A DNA stretch of 64,000 bases, from the NCBI RefSeq assembly GCF_000283515.1, contig NC_015976.1, positions 3,566,501-3,630,500 of the forward strand. The letters run 5' to 3'. How positions within the stretch are numbered: position 1 is the first letter of the stretch; each line of letters starts with the position of its first letter. This stretch comes from Sphingobium sp. SYK-6. Its GTDB lineage: Bacteria; Pseudomonadota; Alphaproteobacteria; Sphingomonadales; Sphingomonadaceae. The notes under the pieces were generated by a model. The model made no database searches, was not told where the DNA came from, and was given only the letters and a program-made list of their open reading frames with translations. Shown piece after piece: positions 8,579-17,230 of the stretch. A program made the translations under genes and the position numbers.

Positions 8579-9316
8579 TTATTCGCGGCTGCCCATGAAG
8601 CGCAGCAGGAACATGAACATGTTCACGAAGTCGAGGTACAGCGACAGCGCACCCATGATGACGGCCTTGCCCATCATGTCCGTGCCCGCGACATAGCTGT
8701 ACATGCTCTTGAGCCGCTGTGTGTCATAGGCGGTGAGGCCAGCGAAGATCAGCACGCCCAGGATGCTCACCACGAGGCCGAGCGCGCTCGACTGCAGGAA
8801 CAGATTGATGACCGACGCGACCAGGATGCCGACCACGCCCATGATCAGGAACGTGCCGAAGCCCGACAGATCACGCTTGGTGGTGTAGCCGTAGAGGCTG
8901 AGGCCCGCAAAGGCCGCCGCCGTCGCGAAGAAGGTCTGCGCGATGGATTCGCCGGTGTAGACCAGGAAGATGGAGGCCATGGAAAGCCCCATCACGACGC
9001 AATAGGCCCAGTAGAGCATTTGCGCGGTGCCGGTCTGCAGCCTGTTGATGCCGAAGCTGAGCACCATCACGAAGCCGAGCGGCGCAAACATCAGCAGATA
9101 TTTGAACGGGCCGGGGCCGAGCAGGATCTGCGCAGCAAAGCCGCTCTGCGCGAACAGCAAGGCGACGATGCCCGTCACCAGCACACCGCTCGCCATATAG
9201 TTGTAGATCGACAGCATATAGGACCGCAGACCTGCATCGAAGGCAGCGTCGTCCGCGCGCGTCGAGACGCCGCCAAAACCCGCCGAGGTTGTCCGGGGAT
9301 CCGGCCAGTTCGCCAT
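8579..9316 (-). CDS. Bax inhibitor-1 / YccA family membrane protein
   Basis: A 245-residue integral membrane protein with seven hydrophobic segments after a soluble N-terminus MANWPDPRTTSAGFGG. AGLTAYDTQRLKSMY near the C-terminus is the BI-1 signature around the last helices, including the acidic residue linked to pH-gated calcium leak in family members. The role in bacteria is unclear; it may bear on FtsH-linked membrane quality control. The ATG at 9316 is chosen because AAGGAG sits 7 bases upstream; in-frame ATGs at 9322 and 9349 are less well placed. It is monocistronic, with a terminator after it. Confidence 0.93.
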   Translation of the reverse strand: MANWPDPRTTSAGFGGVSTRADDAAFDAGLRSYMLSIYNYMASGVLVTGIVALLFAQSGFAAQILLGPGPFKYLLMFAPLGFVMVLSFGINRLQTGTAQMLYWAYCVVMGLSMASIFLVYTGESIAQTFFATAAAFAGLSLYGYTTKRDLSGFGTFLIMGVVGILVASVINLFLQSSALGLVVSILGVLIFAGLTAYDTQRLKSMYSYVAGTDMMGKAVIMGALSLYLDFVNMFMFLLRFMGSRE

Positions 9317-9485
9317 GTTCATTCTCCTTGTGACCAGCTTCAGTGCCAATCATTCGGGTGCAATATCATGTCTTTGGTGCCGCGTTTCAAGCAAAACCGG
9401 CCCCTTGGCGCCCGCGAGAGGTCCGCCAGGACGCCCCGGCGCGGAAATGCGCGGCTGCGCGGACGCGGAAAATCGCGCGGGCACG

Positions 9486-9513
9486 AAAAAAGGGGCCGGT
9501 CGCCCGGCCCCTT
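9486..9513 (-). terminator. Intrinsic terminator of the ompA-like gene
   Basis: On the minus strand a 10-bp stem AAGGGGCCGG / CCGGCCCCTT with a 4-base loop is followed by a run of T, the classical rho-independent form. It lies about 40 bases past the stop of the OmpA-family gene. Confidence 0.85.
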
Positions 9514-9551
9514 CTTTGTGGATGACCGCCCGAGAGCGGCCTATCCGTATC

Positions 9552-10616
9552 TTAGTTGCCCGAACCCGGACCGTAGGTGATTTCCACGCGACGGTTCTGG
9601 AGTTCACGGACGCCATCGGCGGTTTCGACGCGCGGACGGGTCTCACCGAAGGCCTCGGACGAAATCACGCCGTCCGAAATGCCACGCGAGGTCAGGTAAC
9701 CGCGCACCGCCGTGTTGCGGCGAGCCGACAGACCCATGTTGTAGCGGGGCGAGCCCGACTTGTCCGCGTGACCGGCCAGCATGACCGACGCGCTGCCGCA
9801 GTTGGCATAAGCCGAGATCGCGTTGTCGAGGATCGAGGCAGCGTCCGGCGTAATGTCGGCGCTATCCCACTCGAAGAACACGATGTACGGCCCAGGCGCA
9901 CACTGCACCACCGGCGGAGGCGGAGGCGGCGGAGGCGGCGGGGGAGGCGGCGGCGGGGGCGGCGGCGGCGGGGGAGGCGGCGGCGGAGCCGGCTCGGCGC
10001 CACCGAAGTTGTAGATGATGCCCGCCAGGATGCTGTGCGTGCTTGCCTCGGACTCGAGACCCACGCCACGGGTGTTCCGCAGCTTGATGTCGTCGTGGTT
10101 GAAGTAGCGATACTTCAGCGACAGATCGACGTTGGTGGTCACCGGATAACGGACGCCGGCGAGAGCCTGCCAGGCGAAGCCGCTGTCCGAATCGCGCGTG
10201 TCGGGGAGAGAGATCTTCGAACGAGCGATACCGACGCCACCGCCGATGAAGCCCTGCAGACCATCGTCCGGACCGAAATCGAGCAGACCGTTGAGCATCA
10301 GCGAGTCGATGCGCATCTGGCCGCCCGACAGGTTCGTCGAGAGGTTCGAATAGTTGGTCTGCTTGTTCATCGCCTTCTTGTGCGAATATTCCGCTTCGAG
10401 ACGGAAACCGCCGAAGTCGTAGCCGACCATGCCGCCGGCATCATAGCCGGTCTTGTGCGGCGTGTTCGCGGTAACGCCATTATCATACGTCGAGTCCGCG
10501 TCCTCGGCGATCATCGCGCCAACTTCGGCACCAATGTACCAGGACTTGTCCTTGGCCAGCGATGGCGAGGCCATCGCAGTCGACGCGAGCGCTATGGCAA
10601 TGCCAAGCTTCCGCAT
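9552..10616 (-). CDS. OmpA family outer membrane protein with polyproline linker
   Basis: A 354-residue protein with a signal peptide (MRKLGIAIALASTAMASPSLA). An eight-strand beta-barrel region follows (about 23-215, beginning SWYIGAEVGAM), then a run of 25 prolines. The C-terminal OmpA/MotB peptidoglycan-binding domain (about 245-354) contains LAGHADKSGSPRYNMGLSARR, with the conserved Asp and Arg that bind diaminopimelate. The barrel anchors in the outer membrane and the C-domain grips the cell wall. AAGGGG precedes the ATG. It is monocistronic, with its own candidate promoter and terminator, consistent with an abundant structural porin. Confidence 0.95.
   Translation of the reverse strand: MRKLGIAIALASTAMASPSLAKDKSWYIGAEVGAMIAEDADSTYDNGVTANTPHKTGYDAGGMVGYDFGGFRLEAEYSHKKAMNKQTNYSNLSTNLSGGQMRIDSLMLNGLLDFGPDDGLQGFIGGGVGIARSKISLPDTRDSDSGFAWQALAGVRYPVTTNVDLSLKYRYFNHDDIKLRNTRGVGLESEASTHSILAGIIYNFGGAEPAPPPPPPPPPPPPPPPPPPPPPPPPPVVQCAPGPYIVFFEWDSADITPDAASILDNAISAYANCGSASVMLAGHADKSGSPRYNMGLSARRNTAVRGYLTSRGISDGVISSEAFGETRPRVETADGVRELQNRRVEITYGPGSGN
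9912..9986 (-). repeat. Polyproline (CCN)25 microsatellite inside the OmpA-like gene
   Basis: Twenty-five consecutive proline codons of mixed third base lie between the barrel and the OmpA domain. The GGN/CCN tract is prone to slippage in units of three, so linker length may vary between strains without breaking the frame. Confidence 0.9.
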
Positions 10617-10659
10617 ATCATTCCCCTTTCAGAGTTAAGACGAAAATGCTGCGCCAATG

Positions 10660-10687
10660 GTGTAATGTTGCGCGAAAGTAGATTCAA
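10660..10687 (-). promoter_or_regulatory. Candidate promoter of the ompA-like gene
   Basis: On the minus strand TTGAAT (10682-10687) and TTACAC (10660-10665) are 16 bases apart, about 45 bases upstream of the start codon. The -35 matches the consensus at 5 of 6 positions; the -10 is weak. The rest of the gap 10617-10816 shows nothing else I can name. Confidence 0.35.
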
Positions 10688-10816
10688 GGGAGATTCCGGG
10701 GGGTTCCAGCGCGCTGTTGCCGAAATGTCGCAGTTTTCATCACATGGAAGACGACCGGGAACAGGGGCGCGACGCGGGGCGTGAAACAATGAACGGCCCG
10801 AAGAAACGTTCCGCGA

Positions 10817-11314
10817 TCAAAGTGAAATAAGGCCATGAGCGCGCAAGGCGGAAAGAATGGCGAGTAGAGCGATCCGCGCCTGATCGTCCTGCACCGCGCC
10901 GCCTATGGGGTCCGCGATGGCGCCCTGGCGTGCGGAAAGGACACGTTCGCCCCCGACATAGAAGCCATCCTCGCGCGCCAGGCCGTCCACCCAGGCCGAT
11001 CCGTCGAAACGTAGTTCATGCCCCCTGTCGATTGTCCAGGCCCGCCATCCCGCCGCCGGGCGCAGGAACAGCCAGCCCTGGCTCGTCCAGCCGGCGATTG
11101 CGCCCTCCGCGTCCAGCCATGCGCCGGTGGCCCCGGTCGCTACGATCCAGCACTGGCCCGTCCCGGGATCCGCGGGCGGCGTGGCGATGTCCGCGCTTTC
11201 CACGATGAGCTGAACCGCCAGATCAAGCAGCGCAAGCGCCTCATTATGCGTGATTTCCTTTTGCGCTTGCCCGGCGGCAAGCAGCGGCAGGGCAAGCCGG
11301 TCGGTCGTAGCCAT
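10817..11314 (-). CDS. DUF2793 domain protein, last gene of the GTA cluster
   Basis: A 165-residue protein with the DUF2793 core: LPLLAAGQAQKEITHNEAL near the N-terminus and GWLFLRPAAGWRAW centrally. The family is found at the tail end of alphaproteobacterial phages and GTA clusters, where it is thought to be a tail-fibre or receptor-contact component, although no precise function is known. A strong AGGAGG precedes the ATG. The gene lies 39 bases after gp15 and probably shares its transcript. No clear terminator follows; only an imperfect hairpin is visible near 10795. Confidence 0.82.
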   Translation of the reverse strand: MATTDRLALPLLAAGQAQKEITHNEALALLDLAVQLIVESADIATPPADPGTGQCWIVATGATGAWLDAEGAIAGWTSQGWLFLRPAAGWRAWTIDRGHELRFDGSAWVDGLAREDGFYVGGERVLSARQGAIADPIGGAVQDDQARIALLAILSALRAHGLISL

Positions 11315-11353
11315 GGGTAATTCCTCCTGATGTCGTGAACGTCTGCAGCGAGG

Positions 11354-13579
11354 TCAGGCGATGTCGAGCACGAGCGGGCGGCTCAGGCCCCACATGCCCC
11401 GCTGCCGGATTTCCATCCTCAGCGGATGCCCATCGGCAGCGAGTAGGTCCGCGCTCCGCTGGGCGGCACCATAAAGGGTGGCGGTGGTTGCCGTTTCCCA
11501 TTCCCGCAGGACGATGCCCCCGGCGGTCACCCGCACCAGATAGGCTTCCGTCTCCTCCCCCAGCGGACTGTCGGCATGGTCCGACCAGAGCCAACCGAGA
11601 CGGCTGCGCCTGATCCAGCCGATCGCCAGGTCGCCGCCGCCGGCCGGCCGCACGCGGCCATGCACCGGAGAGAGCGGCAGCATGGCGCTGCCTTCGATTG
11701 CCCTGTGTGAAACGGCCGGGGTCAGGTCGCCGCTGCCGATGGCTTTCAGCGTCAGCAACCGTCCCGCATCAGCGGATGTCAGCGCCACGGCCGCGAGTCG
11801 CGCGGGATCGAGGAGAAGGAAGCGCTCGCCGGCCTCATGGTTGACCGCCGCCCATTCCGTGCCGCGCCAGCCGCGGATCAGGCGGGACAGGCGATAGCGC
11901 CGGGGCGCCAGCGGTTCGGCCTCTCCGAACAGCAGCAGTTCCTGCCCGATCTGGCAGGGATTGCCACCGCTGATGAGCGCATCGTCATCGATCGAGGTCA
12001 GCGCGTCGGCCGCATTGTCGAGTTCCACCTCGATGTGGCTATGGCGATCGATGCGCCACGGCACGCCGGCCGGCAGCGCGGTCAGCGCCGTGCCGATCAC
12101 GGCCCGGGGCGCGGTACGGCCGATCGGTTCGTCGCCCGGCGGATCGGTGAGGGTCCGAAACAGCGCGGCGCGGCGCCAGCCTGCGTCGGCGCCCGTCGCC
12201 GCGACGCAGACCTGCGGCGCCGTGGCCAGCGTCGCCCCGTCCGGCGGCCATTCGACGATCGCGAGGCTGGTCGGCCCCTGCGCCAGGTCCGGCTCGCGCA
12301 CCATGCCGCCCGGATCGCCTGCGGATGCGTCCGGGCGCGCACCCGCCCGCACCGCGCGCAGCGTCAGGCGCACGGCCATGTCTTCCCAGTCGCTCGCCTC
12401 GATGAGCCAGCGCCCCGCTTCGCCCTCCAGCGCCACGATGTCGCCCGGGGCGAGATCGAGTGCGGTCCAGTCCATCGCGCGCGTGCAGTGGCTGCGCTCG
12501 CGCCCCGCGGCGCGCAGCCGCTGCCCGGCGAGCGTGCGGGCCTGCGTCGCGGTCAGTACAGCCGGGAGATCGAGGTTCTCCTCGCGCGGCCCCGGCCCTG
12601 GCCGTTCCGCCGACTGGCTGCCGATCTGGAAGTCGCGGTCGGGATCATGATGGCGGATGGTGAGGCGCGCCGGCAAGGTCTCGATGGCCTCCCGGCGCTT
12701 CGTTCCCTCTTCCACGGCCCGGCCATCCAGACTTCGGATCGCGTGGGCGCGCGCCAGCGTCCGGTCCGTCCAGGCGCCGCGACCGAGCGCGACGGCCCCT
12801 TCCCGCTCCCGCCAGCGCATCCCGAAGACGTCCGTCAGCGGTGCCACCGTCTCGCGCACATCGCTTCCCTCGGCGGCAAAACCGGCGAGATGCGGCTCGT
12901 CCTCGTCTCCCGCATGGACCACGGGCTCGCCCGCCAGATCGGAGACGATCGACGCGATGCCGGGCGGCGCGGCGTCCGCGAACAGCTCGATGGTCAGCGA
13001 GGGAATGCGGTTGCCGAAATCGGCAAGGTCCAGTCCCTCGAACAGCACATAGGCGCAGCCCCGGCAGGCCGGCGCCGCCGCGATGCCCACATCCGCCGCG
13101 ATCAGCGGATCGACCGGCTGGTCCTGCCCGCCATGATGGATGCGAAAGGCGCTCACCGGCGATTTCCAGTCGCCTGCCGCGCCGCGCAGCAGGTTGCCGT
13201 CCGCCCAGATGCGGCCGATGCCGGCGATCGGACGGGAGGAAAGCGCCACCGCGAAGCTTGCCGAATAGCTGTAGCGCGTGATGCTCGGCTGCCCCTTCCC
13301 CCCGCCGCTGGTGCTGCTGCTCTCGATGAGATCGGTGGACCAGATCACCGTGCCCGCCACGCGCATCGTCCCATAGATGCGCGGAATGCGCGCGCCATAT
13401 CGGGAGGTCTGGACCTGCAGGTCGCTCAGGCGCGGGCCGGATTGCGGGCCGGGGCGAAAGATCAGGCCGTCGATCGCCTGCCCTGCCACCGCGCCGATGG
13501 CGCCGCCCATAGCCGCGCCGATCGCGCCCAGCGGTCCACCGATCGCGCTGCCCAGCGCCGTCAGAACAAGTGTCGCCAT
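11354..13579 (-). CDS. GTA gp15-type tail tip / host-specificity protein (short form)
   Basis: A 741-residue homologue of the large GTA baseplate protein. The N-terminus is a Gly/Ala-rich hydrophobic stretch (GGPLGAIGAAMGGAIGAVAG), followed by SRYGARIPRIYGTMRVAGTV and RYSYSASFAVALSSRPI, hallmarks of the gp15 start. The middle and C-terminal parts contain the phage-tail-protein-like region and repeats with Ig/fibronectin-like character. RcGTA gp15 is about 1300 residues and includes a TIM-barrel-like domain; I cannot place that domain here, and the 560-residue deficit fits its absence. The product should form the tail tip that contacts recipient cells. It starts 4 bases after gp14. Confidence 0.88.
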   Translation of the reverse strand: MATLVLTALGSAIGGPLGAIGAAMGGAIGAVAGQAIDGLIFRPGPQSGPRLSDLQVQTSRYGARIPRIYGTMRVAGTVIWSTDLIESSSTSGGGKGQPSITRYSYSASFAVALSSRPIAGIGRIWADGNLLRGAAGDWKSPVSAFRIHHGGQDQPVDPLIAADVGIAAAPACRGCAYVLFEGLDLADFGNRIPSLTIELFADAAPPGIASIVSDLAGEPVVHAGDEDEPHLAGFAAEGSDVRETVAPLTDVFGMRWREREGAVALGRGAWTDRTLARAHAIRSLDGRAVEEGTKRREAIETLPARLTIRHHDPDRDFQIGSQSAERPGPGPREENLDLPAVLTATQARTLAGQRLRAAGRERSHCTRAMDWTALDLAPGDIVALEGEAGRWLIEASDWEDMAVRLTLRAVRAGARPDASAGDPGGMVREPDLAQGPTSLAIVEWPPDGATLATAPQVCVAATGADAGWRRAALFRTLTDPPGDEPIGRTAPRAVIGTALTALPAGVPWRIDRHSHIEVELDNAADALTSIDDDALISGGNPCQIGQELLLFGEAEPLAPRRYRLSRLIRGWRGTEWAAVNHEAGERFLLLDPARLAAVALTSADAGRLLTLKAIGSGDLTPAVSHRAIEGSAMLPLSPVHGRVRPAGGGDLAIGWIRRSRLGWLWSDHADSPLGEETEAYLVRVTAGGIVLREWETATTATLYGAAQRSADLLAADGHPLRMEIRQRGMWGLSRPLVLDIA

Positions 13580-13583
13580 GTCT

Positions 13584-13997
13584 CTAGCTCCCTTCCTCTC
13601 GCGGCGCGCATCGCCAGCGCCCGAGCAGCGGCCAGGGGGATGGCGGCGGCATCAGCACGGCGCGGCCCAGCCCGGCATGCGCATGGACCAGCCCCCGGCT
13701 GGTCTCGATCATGAGATGAAGCTGCATTGGCCCGCTGCGAACCAGCAGGATGTCGCCCGGCCGGGGCTCGGCTGCCGGCAGCAGGCCGGCCTCGCGCAGT
13801 GCAGCGACGGCATGGTCCGGCGCGGTTCCCCGCAGCCGGTAGGCCGGCAGGCGATGCACCGGCACGCCCGCGCGCAGCAGTGCCAGCGCCCCCAGCCCCA
13901 CGCAGTCCAGCCCCGTCCGCTCGGAGCGGCCATGCAGCCGGAACGGCGCGCCGACCAGCGCCAGCGCTTCGGCCGCGATACGGTCGTGAAGGGTCAT
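13584..13997 (-). CDS. GTA gp14-type NlpC/P60 peptidase
   Basis: A 137-residue papain-like cysteine peptidase of the NlpC/P60 group. GLDCVGLGALAL holds the catalytic cysteine (about residue 32), and MQLHLMIETSRG holds the histidine. PRPGDILLVRSG is the conserved turn before it. In GTA particles this baseplate enzyme opens the recipient or donor peptidoglycan for DNA delivery. It begins three bases upstream of the gp13 stop region and is followed immediately by gp15, so it is part of the baseplate block gp12-gp15. Confidence 0.9.
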   Translation of the reverse strand: MTLHDRIAAEALALVGAPFRLHGRSERTGLDCVGLGALALLRAGVPVHRLPAYRLRGTAPDHAVAALREAGLLPAAEPRPGDILLVRSGPMQLHLMIETSRGLVHAHAGLGRAVLMPPPSPWPLLGRWRCAPREEGS

Positions 13998-14000
13998 CGT

Positions 14001-14822
14001 TCAGCTCCCGGGATAGCGCGTCAGCAGGTCCATGCCCGGCAGATGCGGTTCGCCGCGAAAATTGGCGGCGTTGGCGAAGCGGGCCGCGCAGGTGGCGAGG
14101 CGCTTGTCGCAGCCCTGTGTCAGCAGCGCCCGGCTCCCCGCGGCGACCGGAAAGGGCGGCGGTTCCGACAGGAAGAGCCGCGCGTCGTCCTGATCGATGA
14201 TCGTCTGCACCAGCCCGGCATTCGCGCCATCAAGCCAGCGCAGGTTGCCGAAGGGATAGGCGCCCGGGCCGAGTCCGGCGCATGTCACGGCATCGTCCGC
14301 CACGCTTTCCACCGTCACGATCATGCGCAACGGCCGCAGGTCGACCCGGCAGGCCCGGTCGCCGAGCTGCGCCCGGCAGGTGGGGCTGGTGACCGGCGCC
14401 ACTGGCCGGTCGAGCATTTCCCCGATGTGCGAGCGCAGCGCCACCGAATAGCTTTCGCCCTGCTGCTCGACGCTGCCCAGCGTGCCGCGCGCCAGCTCCA
14501 GCCAGAGTTCGCCGGGCCGCGCCCAGTCGGTGAGATGCAGCAGCAACGTCGCGCCGTCCCATCGCCCCGCATCGAGGTCATCCTGCGTGATGGCAGCGGA
14601 GCTGAGCGCACCGCGTATGTCGGTCAATTCCGCCGCGCCGTCGCTGCCGCGCAGCAGGGCGCCGGGCACAAGGCCGGGCGCGGGGCGATAGGTGAGCCCG
14701 CTCATGGTGATCGGCCGGTCATGGCTGGTAAGGCCAAGCGTCACGCCGTCGCGCCGTTCCAGCCGCCAGCAGAAGGCGAAGGCGCAAAGCGGCCCGGCGA
14801 GCATGTCGGTCAGCGCGGTCAT
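14001..14822 (-). CDS. GTA gp13-type hub protein, DUF2163
   Basis: A 273-residue protein with the DUF2163 (N-terminal) and phage_BR0599 (C-terminal) pattern. Four cysteines lie in CRAQLGDRAC and GCDKRLATC; in the R. capsulatus GTA structure the hub protein was reported to carry an iron-sulphur cluster, and these residues are the obvious ligands here (from memory, not checked). It forms the baseplate hub to which gp15 attaches. ATG overlaps the gp12 stop as ATGA, which fixes the start. A longer upstream open frame exists but overlaps gp12 and has no family match. Confidence 0.9.
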   Translation of the reverse strand: MTALTDMLAGPLCAFAFCWRLERRDGVTLGLTSHDRPITMSGLTYRPAPGLVPGALLRGSDGAAELTDIRGALSSAAITQDDLDAGRWDGATLLLHLTDWARPGELWLELARGTLGSVEQQGESYSVALRSHIGEMLDRPVAPVTSPTCRAQLGDRACRVDLRPLRMIVTVESVADDAVTCAGLGPGAYPFGNLRWLDGANAGLVQTIIDQDDARLFLSEPPPFPVAAGSRALLTQGCDKRLATCAARFANAANFRGEPHLPGMDLLTRYPGS

Positions 14823-17149
14823 TCCCGGATTTCCACCAACGGGACCGAGGGCACCGCGCCTGCCGCGAAGGTCTCCCGGTCGATGTCCAGACGATCCTCC
14901 GCGAACCGCACCGGCACGTCGAACAGGAAGCCCGCGGTCACGCTCGTGCCGGCAGCGGGTGCGGTCTCGAAAGCGATCAGGCCGAGGCCGGCATGATGCC
15001 ACCCGGCCGCCTGCTCGACGCTGTCCAGCGCGACCCGGATCGTGCCCTCTTCCGGCCGGGTGATGAAGCGCACCTGCGCATCCGGTCCTTCGCCATAGCG
15101 CTTGAGCAGGCGGAAGTGCGCCGTCGTGCCGTCGCCGGTGCCGAGGCTCTGGTCGGTCGCGCTTGCCATGTCTTCGGCCGGTGCGGACGTGCAATCGAAG
15201 GGATCGCGGAAGCGAAAGCCTCGCGCCGCGCCCCGCCGCGCCCGGAAGAAGGCGATCAGCGTCGCAATGTCCGCTTCGGAGCGCACGCCCGGTCCGGCGT
15301 CGAAATGGAGCCGCGCGTCCGCCCACTGGGTGCTGCGCTGCTCATGGCCGGACACGCTCTCGACCACGCGCGTCGAGAAGGTCGGCGCCACTTGCGCCCG
15401 GCGGCCGATGTCGAGCGGAAAGGCGATGTCGTCGAATGCCTGCACGTCGGCGTCTCCCTGAAGATCGAAGAATGTGAAGCCGTCCCGCGCGACCTGCGGC
15501 AGTGCCCAGATGAATGTCGCGGCATGGCCGCGCTCCATTGCCGCTTCCGCCGCCGCCGCAATCCGCGACCAGGCCGTCGCCGTCTCATCCGCCGTCAGCC
15601 CGGCGGGCACGAAACCGGCGAGATAATGCTGCGCACCGGGGGGATAGCCGAGCCGCGCGTTCATCGCCGCGCGTCCCGCTGCCGAGAGCGCCACGCGGCC
15701 TTCCGTCACCCAGTCATAATCCTCGATCTGCAGCCGGTCGAAGGCCGGCGCCGCCCAGCCGACCGGCAGGTTCGCCCGCTTGAGCTCCGGCGCGGCGGGG
15801 TCGAGCACGCTCGGGAGATAGACCAGCAGCAGCGTCTCCGCCTCGATTGCTTCGTCCAGCACTGCTTCCCGCACCGCGGCCGTGGAAGCCGCGAGCAACG
15901 CCCCCGCTTCGTCGAGCAAGGCGATCTGCGCCGCGTCGAGCGGGCCACGCACGGTCGGGATGTCCGGCGGCGCGCCGCCCAGCGCCAGCCGCGCGGCATC
16001 GTCATAGAGGCAAGGCCGCCCGTCCGGCATGATCCACCACCAGGGCTCGCCGATCTGGAACCGCACCGCCAGCCCCGCGTCGCGCGCAATGGCGACGAAG
16101 GCGCGGGCTACCGCCGCCAGATAGGCCGTCGCGCCGTCATGGGCCGGGGAGAGCAGGGTCGATGGCGGCACCCATCCGGTCAGCGCCGGTGCCCCGTCCC
16201 AGGCCCGCTGCTTCCACGCCGCCGGGCAATAGGCATCGAACAGCTCGTATGAGAGCGAGAGGATGAGCCCGAACCCCAACGCCACGCAGCGCGCCGCGAA
16301 GTCCGCGAGCCAGCGCGCACAGGGCGTCGCCAGCGCACCGCCGGCCAGGCTCGCCTCGAAGCCGTCGGAGACCGGCGCGAGCCGCATATAATGGCTCATG
16401 CCGACATAATGATTGATCGCGCCGCGATAGCCCAGCGCCAGCGCCTGCCGCAGCAGCCGCTCGGGCGTCTGATTATAGGCGTCGTCATAGCCCGTCGCGA
16501 TGGAAAGGCCGTGCTCGGGCACCATGATGTCCCCGATGGCGAGCACCGAACCGGGGCCATCGCAGCGCATGTCGCTGATCTCGACCCAGGCCTCGGCCGC
16601 TTCCGGGAACAGCGTGTCGCCCGCGTCATAAGCCTGCGGCACGAGGGAAATGAACATCCGGTCGATGTCGCCGGGATGGACAGCGTCGGCTTCGTCGGGC
16701 AGCAGGAAGCCGCCATTAAGCGCATCGAAATCGAGCGTGATCCGCGCATCTTCCGGATCGCCGGTCGCGTAGTTCCACAGCCGCACATACCATGCGCGCG
16801 GCGCGCCGGAGGCATCCCGCCCCTCGATGGTCAGGGTCGGCCCGTGGACCGCATCCAGCGGCTTCATGCCTTCGCTGCGCCAGCGGAAGGACAGGCGGCA
16901 ACCGCCATGGTCCCGCCGCGTCTCGTAGCGCAGCAGCGGATGATCCCAGCGGTCCTCCGACTCCCAGATGAGGCCCGCAAGATCGCCCGAACCGTGGAAC
17001 ACCGCGTCGATGCGCAGTCCGTCCGCGCCCTGCGTCACGACCGAGGCCATCATCGGCCGGGGGAAATCGACCGTCCAGAACGGCGGCGAGAAACGCTTGA
17101 CGACGCCGCTCTCCTGATGGCGCCGGGCATCGGCCAGCCAGTAAGCCAT
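14819..17149 (-). CDS. GTA gp12-type distal tail protein (DUF2460/TIGR02217) with 570-residue N-terminal extension
   Basis: A 776-residue protein. The last 205 residues, from FDDIAFPLDIGRRAQ (about 572), are a full DUF2460/TIGR02217 distal tail protein, which in RcGTA is the entire gp12. The first 570 residues start MAYWLADARRHQESGVVKRF and contain an N-terminal beta-rich part. From about residue 200 comes a segment with alternating strands and helices and aromatic/acidic motifs (INHYVGMSHYMRL, FQIGEPWWWIMPDG) that reads like a TIM-barrel glycoside hydrolase or carbohydrate-binding domain. This assignment is inference. The gene overlaps gp13 by 4 bases and starts 81 bases after gp11. One continuous frame; no sign of a recent fusion scar. 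Confidence 0.82.
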   Translation of the reverse strand: MAYWLADARRHQESGVVKRFSPPFWTVDFPRPMMASVVTQGADGLRIDAVFHGSGDLAGLIWESEDRWDHPLLRYETRRDHGGCRLSFRWRSEGMKPLDAVHGPTLTIEGRDASGAPRAWYVRLWNYATGDPEDARITLDFDALNGGFLLPDEADAVHPGDIDRMFISLVPQAYDAGDTLFPEAAEAWVEISDMRCDGPGSVLAIGDIMVPEHGLSIATGYDDAYNQTPERLLRQALALGYRGAINHYVGMSHYMRLAPVSDGFEASLAGGALATPCARWLADFAARCVALGFGLILSLSYELFDAYCPAAWKQRAWDGAPALTGWVPPSTLLSPAHDGATAYLAAVARAFVAIARDAGLAVRFQIGEPWWWIMPDGRPCLYDDAARLALGGAPPDIPTVRGPLDAAQIALLDEAGALLAASTAAVREAVLDEAIEAETLLLVYLPSVLDPAAPELKRANLPVGWAAPAFDRLQIEDYDWVTEGRVALSAAGRAAMNARLGYPPGAQHYLAGFVPAGLTADETATAWSRIAAAAEAAMERGHAATFIWALPQVARDGFTFFDLQGDADVQAFDDIAFPLDIGRRAQVAPTFSTRVVESVSGHEQRSTQWADARLHFDAGPGVRSEADIATLIAFFRARRGAARGFRFRDPFDCTSAPAEDMASATDQSLGTGDGTTAHFRLLKRYGEGPDAQVRFITRPEEGTIRVALDSVEQAAGWHHAGLGLIAFETAPAAGTSVTAGFLFDVPVRFAEDRLDIDRETFAAGAVPSVPLVEIRE

Positions 17150-17230
17150 GGTTTTTCCTTCCGATAGCGCAAGTGAATCGACGCGGGCCGCACGCTTTCC
17201 GGATGGCGATTTTCCGGGATGGCCCCGCCG

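Noticed and set aside
11837-13714. A 625-codon open frame on the plus strand opposite gp15
   Set aside because: Shadow of gp15; no signal, no motif, no ribosome site.
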